A program made the translations under genes and the position numbers. Of a stretch of DNA of 64,000 nucleotides, positions 61,439 through 64,000 are shown in pieces. The DNA is from Paenibacillus baekrokdamisoli (lineage in GTDB: Bacteria > Bacillota > Bacilli > Paenibacillales > Paenibacillaceae). Within the stretch, counting starts at the first letter, position 1, and each line of letters begins with the position of its first letter. Under the pieces are notes generated by a model. It saw nothing but the letters and a program-made list of their open reading frames with translations, ran no database searches and had not been told where the DNA came from. Location: contig NZ_AP019308.1 in assembly GCF_003945345.1 (NCBI RefSeq), forward strand, positions 2,480,001 to 2,544,000. Reading direction: 5' to 3'.

Positions 61439-61609
61439 TTAACCGATTACTGACCGTTTACTCTGCAAGTTCTGCTGAGGATCAGCACCAAGATGGGGAT
61501 CATTGATTAAGCCAGTTATCTGGCCGACATCGACCCCGAGTATTTGCGCGCATTCGCGGACGTTAATGAATCCTCTTCTATATGCTGCAATTACTTTTCG
61601 TTTGTCCAT
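61439..61609 (-). CDS. Small putative helix-turn-helix protein
   Basis: A 56-residue protein from an ATG with GGGGG 6 nt upstream. MDKRKVIAAYRRGFINVREC is followed by a helical pattern (AQILGVDVGQITGLIND) that resembles a small HTH unit, then a polar tail. It has its own terminator. I recognise no named family; a DNA-binding role is inferred from the helix pattern. It lies between cheR and aroC, where Bacillus has nothing. Confidence 0.7.
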   Translation of the reverse strand: MDKRKVIAAYRRGFINVRECAQILGVDVGQITGLINDPHLGADPQQNLQSKRSVIG

Positions 61610-61674
61610 TCTAAACCCCCAACATAGTTAGACTACTCCTAGTATCGGAGAAGTTAGGAGGTGATATACATGAC

Positions 61675-62457
61675 TTAGGTGCGTTTACGATAAAAGAAAG
61701 TTTCAACGGATTCAAAATCATACTGAGCCGGTGTGAAAATTTGCTCCGTACTCCCAACAAACAGTATTCCGCCGGGACGAAGCGCCCCCGAGAATTTCTG
61801 GTAAAGGAGATGCTTAGCTTCCTCTGTAAAGTAAATCATTACATTGCGGCAGACGATAATATCAAATCCGCTATCAAACGTATCATGAAGAAGATTTTGC
61901 TGTTTATACGTGATCGATTTCTTCAAATGATTAACGATTGTATAGTTTTCTTTATCCTCTTTGGAGAAATATTTGTTTAAGTAGGATTGCGGTACGTCAC
62001 GAATGGAACGCTCATGGTAATTGCCAAGCGCCGCCTTTTGTAAGACAATCGCATCTAAATCCGTTGCTAGAATCGAGGTGCGATCTAATGCGCCGAGCTC
62101 TGATGCAATCATCGCTAACGTATAGGGTTCCTCGCCCGTTGAGCAGGCTGCACTCCAGATTCGAACGCGCCCGCCACCTTTTAGCATCTCAGGAATAAAT
62201 TTCTTTTCCATCGCTTCCCAACGACTTGGGTTCCGCCAAAATTCCGAAACATTAATCGTCATTCGATCAAGAAACTCGTTAAGCAATCTATTATCCCGTT
62301 CAATTGCGTCGAAATAGGCAGCAAAATTATTAAATCCATTCTTCTGCCTAAGTGTCGTTAATCTGCGTTTCATTTGTGCTTCTTTATATTGTGAAAGATC
62401 AATATCTGTCTTGGCTTTCATTCGTTTCACGAATAATTCGAAATCCATGTCTTCCAA
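61675..62457 (-). CDS. cheR: Chemotaxis protein methyltransferase CheR
   Basis: A 260-residue SAM-dependent enzyme that methylates glutamates of chemoreceptors. An N-terminal helical domain (residues 1-70) precedes the catalytic part with RIWSAACSTGEEPYTLAM, ILATDLDAIVLQKA and IIVCRNVMIYF. The gene lies between ndk and the aro genes as in Bacillus, away from other chemotaxis genes. The TTG at 62457 has GGGGGA 7 nt upstream; an ATG 9 nt later is possible. Confidence 0.94.
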   Translation of the reverse strand: MEDMDFELFVKRMKAKTDIDLSQYKEAQMKRRLTTLRQKNGFNNFAAYFDAIERDNRLLNEFLDRMTINVSEFWRNPSRWEAMEKKFIPEMLKGGGRVRIWSAACSTGEEPYTLAMIASELGALDRTSILATDLDAIVLQKAALGNYHERSIRDVPQSYLNKYFSKEDKENYTIVNHLKKSITYKQQNLLHDTFDSGFDIIVCRNVMIYFTEEAKHLLYQKFSGALRPGGILFVGSTEQIFTPAQYDFESVETFFYRKRT

Positions 62458-62513
62458 ACTCTATTCCCCCGCTGCGATCGACTAGAAGCACACTATTTTG
62501 TTAAAAAGAACCA

Positions 62514-62957
62514 TTAAATCCAACGCTGCAGTGTTCGCTCATATTCAAGCACTTCACTTGGAGCAAAGAAAATACCAATCTCCCTTTCAGCGCTTGATAC
62601 AGAATCCGAACCATGTATAACATTGAAATTCGTATGTACAGCATAATCCGAGCGGATCGTACCTGGTGCAGCATCAATCGCGTTCGTCTTCCCAATAAGG
62701 GCACGCGATAGCGCAATAACATTGTCGCCCTCCCATACCATAGCAAACACGGGTCCTGACGTAACAAACTCAACGAGCGGTGGATAGAAAGGCTTCCCAA
62801 CATGCTCCGCGTAATGACGCTCAGCTAGCTCTGGGGTTATCTGCATAAACTTAGCGGCAACAAGTTTCAATCCTTTGCGCTCAAATCGTGATAGGATTTC
62901 ACCAATTAAACCACGTTGTACCCCATCTGGCTTGACCATTAAAAATGTTTTTTCCAT
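62514..62957 (-). CDS. ndk: Nucleoside diphosphate kinase
   Basis: A 147-residue enzyme that equalises NTP pools. [17 protein letters not shown] and the active-site [16 protein letters not shown] (phosphorylated His) are clear. The ATG at 62957 follows GGGAGGT; a GTG 18 nt upstream would include that site. Confidence 0.97.
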   Translation of the reverse strand: MEKTFLMVKPDGVQRGLIGEILSRFERKGLKLVAAKFMQITPELAERHYAEHVGKPFYPPLVEFVTSGPVFAMVWEGDNVIALSRALIGKTNAIDAAPGTIRSDYAVHTNFNVIHGSDSVSSAEREIGIFFAPSEVLEYERTLQRWI

Positions 62958-62984
62958 CTGCTTTCTACCTCCCACTTGGGTCTA

Positions 62985-63959
62985 TTAGTAGTTCCTTTTA
63001 GCTGCAAAATGAGCAATGTCCGTCAAATTCTTCTTCGCCGGAATATCCGGCAAACCCTTCAGAGCATCAATAGCCTTCTTAATATAGCGAGTGGCCATCT
63101 CTTCGGCAGTGTGAATGCTAGCGCTCTTACGTATAATGTTCAACGCCTTCTTCGTATCCCCTGCTCCATTCGACTCTCGAATTTTATTTATTTCGAGTAA
63201 TAACGATTCGTTGATTGAAGGTTCTTGAAGAGCAAGCAGAACAGGCAGGGTGATATTGCCTTGTTTCATATCTGATCCCGGCGGCTTGCCTATTTGTTTC
63301 TCTGTTCCGAGCAGATCAAGTAAATCATCACGAATTTGGAACGCCATACCAAAGTTATACCCAAACTTATACAGCAGGTTGGCACTATGCTGATCTGAAC
63401 CTGATGCAATTGCGCCTAACTGACAGCTAATAGCAACAAGTAAGGCTGTTTTACGACGAATACGAAGTAAATAATTGCGAACTGTCTGTTCTGTATTAAA
63501 GAAATCACGAATTTGTTCCATCTCACCGATGCACATCTGCACCATAGCCTTAGATAAAATCTGATGAATAAGTGGATTTTGAAGATCGGTCACAATCGTG
63601 AGCGCCTTGCCGTAAATGTAATCCCCGGTGTACATCGCAATGCGATTATCCCATTTGGACTTCACGGTCAATTGACCTCGCCTTGTCTCTGCATTATCAA
63701 TAACATCGTCATGCACCAGCGAAGCCATATGAATAAGCTCCAGAGGCACTGCTATCTTCTCCAATACATCCAGACGGTAGTCGCCGAATTTGCCCGAAAG
63801 CAACACAAAAACGGGACGTATTCGTTTGCCTCCCGCTTTCAGTAGATGTGTGGACGTCTCGCTGAGGAGCGCATGATCCGATGTAACGCTTCGAGCAAGC
63901 TGGTTCTCGATAATCTCGAGATCGCTTTTCATTTTGGCGTAAATATCAAGTAGTTTCAT
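62985..63959 (-). CDS. hepT: Heptaprenyl diphosphate synthase component II
   Basis: A 324-residue trans-prenyltransferase making the C35 side chain of menaquinone-7. FARM is in LVHDDVIDNAETRRG and SARM in QIRDDLLDLLGTE. It needs the small component HepS, expected just off the right edge. It serves the menaquinone used by QcrABC. Its start overlaps the stop of the preceding gene (ATGA). Confidence 0.93.
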   Translation of the reverse strand: MKLLDIYAKMKSDLEIIENQLARSVTSDHALLSETSTHLLKAGGKRIRPVFVLLSGKFGDYRLDVLEKIAVPLELIHMASLVHDDVIDNAETRRGQLTVKSKWDNRIAMYTGDYIYGKALTIVTDLQNPLIHQILSKAMVQMCIGEMEQIRDFFNTEQTVRNYLLRIRRKTALLVAISCQLGAIASGSDQHSANLLYKFGYNFGMAFQIRDDLLDLLGTEKQIGKPPGSDMKQGNITLPVLLALQEPSINESLLLEINKIRESNGAGDTKKALNIIRKSASIHTAEEMATRYIKKAIDALKGLPDIPAKKNLTDIAHFAAKRNY

Positions 63960-64000
63960 TCGTTCACCTGTAGGGCAGTATGGTCTTCAAAAAAACAGAT
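63956..64000 (-). CDS. 3' end of an upstream gene (partial)
   Basis: The last 14 codons and stop of a gene that continues off the right edge; its stop overlaps the hepT start. By synteny it should be a menaquinone-pathway gene such as menG/ubiE or a prenyltransferase-associated gene. The short tail cannot identify it. Confidence 0.5.
   Translation of the reverse strand: MCFFEDHTALQVNE

Noticed and set aside
1..64000. tRNA, rRNA, CRISPR arrays and insertion sequences
   Set aside because: I looked for cloverleaf-like segments, regular repeats and transposase motifs and saw none.

Overview
The window looks like the chromosome of a spore-forming Firmicute of the Paenibacillaceae (Paenibacillus or Cohnella type). 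The evidence is strong Shine-Dalgarno sites, frequent TTG and GTG starts, bacillithiol genes (bshA, bshB1), a menaquinol:cytochrome c reductase (qcrABC), the sporulation-associated gene ypjB and typical Firmicute intrinsic terminators. Nearly every gene is on the minus strand. From about 18 kb to the right end, the order follows the classical Bacillus subtilis block hepT-ndk-cheR-aroC-aroB-aroH-trpEDCFBA-hisC-tyrA-(insert)-ypiF-qcrABC-ypjA-ypjB-ypjD-dapB-mgsA-bshB1-bshA-cca-birA-panBCD-dinG-ypmB-asnS-dnaD, read right to left.

Region by region. 1-2.8 kb: an oligopeptide ABC operon (oppA-oppB-start of oppC) with a perfect hairpin between oppA and oppB. 3.1-5.4 kb: a membrane-anchored PrsA-type foldase and a D-2-hydroxyacid dehydrogenase. 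5.4-6.45 kb: a small gene graveyard with two internally deleted pseudogenes and two tandem plus-strand terminators. 6.4-9 kb: a DedA-PAP2 fusion and an orphan endolysin/holin pair. 9.1-11.1 kb: a plus-strand permease of unknown substrate and a secreted WGxxGxxG protein. 11.2-15.3 kb: a TPP-riboswitch-controlled hydroxymethylpyrimidine/thiamine-precursor ABC operon ending in a TatD hydrolase. 15.4-17.5 kb: an isolated CDP-glucose 4,6-dehydratase of GC-rich composition and a SAM methyltransferase. 18-30.7 kb: dnaD, asnS, ackA with a 3-hydroxyacyl-CoA dehydrogenase, a short FtsH-like protease with a small membrane partner, tseB/ypmB, an MtaD-type deaminase, rex, dinG and a TPR protein. 30.8-33.3 kb: panBCD behind a structured leader with a terminator. 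33.3-42.5 kb: birA, cca, bshA, bshB1, mgsA, dapB, a TPR gene, a MazG-type pyrophosphohydrolase, a plus-strand YitT-family gene, ypjB and ypjA. 42.6-49.3 kb: qcrABC, ypiF, an IDEAL-domain protein, an unknown 403-residue protein, a phosphoglycerate-mutase-like phosphatase and an ECF sigma/anti-sigma pair. 49.8-64 kb: tyrA, hisC, trpABFCDE, aroH, aroB, aroC, a small unrecognised gene, cheR, ndk and hepT.

The aromatic supraoperon is the functional centre of the right side. AroB and AroC make chorismate. AroH and TyrA lead to the phenylalanine and tyrosine branch, HisC is the likely shared aminotransferase, and TrpEDCFBA make tryptophan. No trpG is present, so the glutamine amidotransferase is presumably encoded elsewhere, as in Bacillus. 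The most striking regulatory feature is the trpE leader. It carries exactly eleven GAG triplets, mostly 2-3 nt apart, followed by a strong terminator, which is the hallmark of the TRAP (MtrB) RNA-binding protein. By synteny, mtrB should lie just beyond the right edge, upstream of hepT.

Other regulatory RNAs are a clear TPP riboswitch with a downstream terminator and a panB leader hairpin with unpaired adenosines that resembles the pan motif. No tRNA, rRNA, CRISPR array or insertion sequence was found. I did not find a clear new multi-gene system. The best candidates for undescribed biology are the FtsH-like protease with its partner, the WGxxGxxG protein and the unplaced small proteins.
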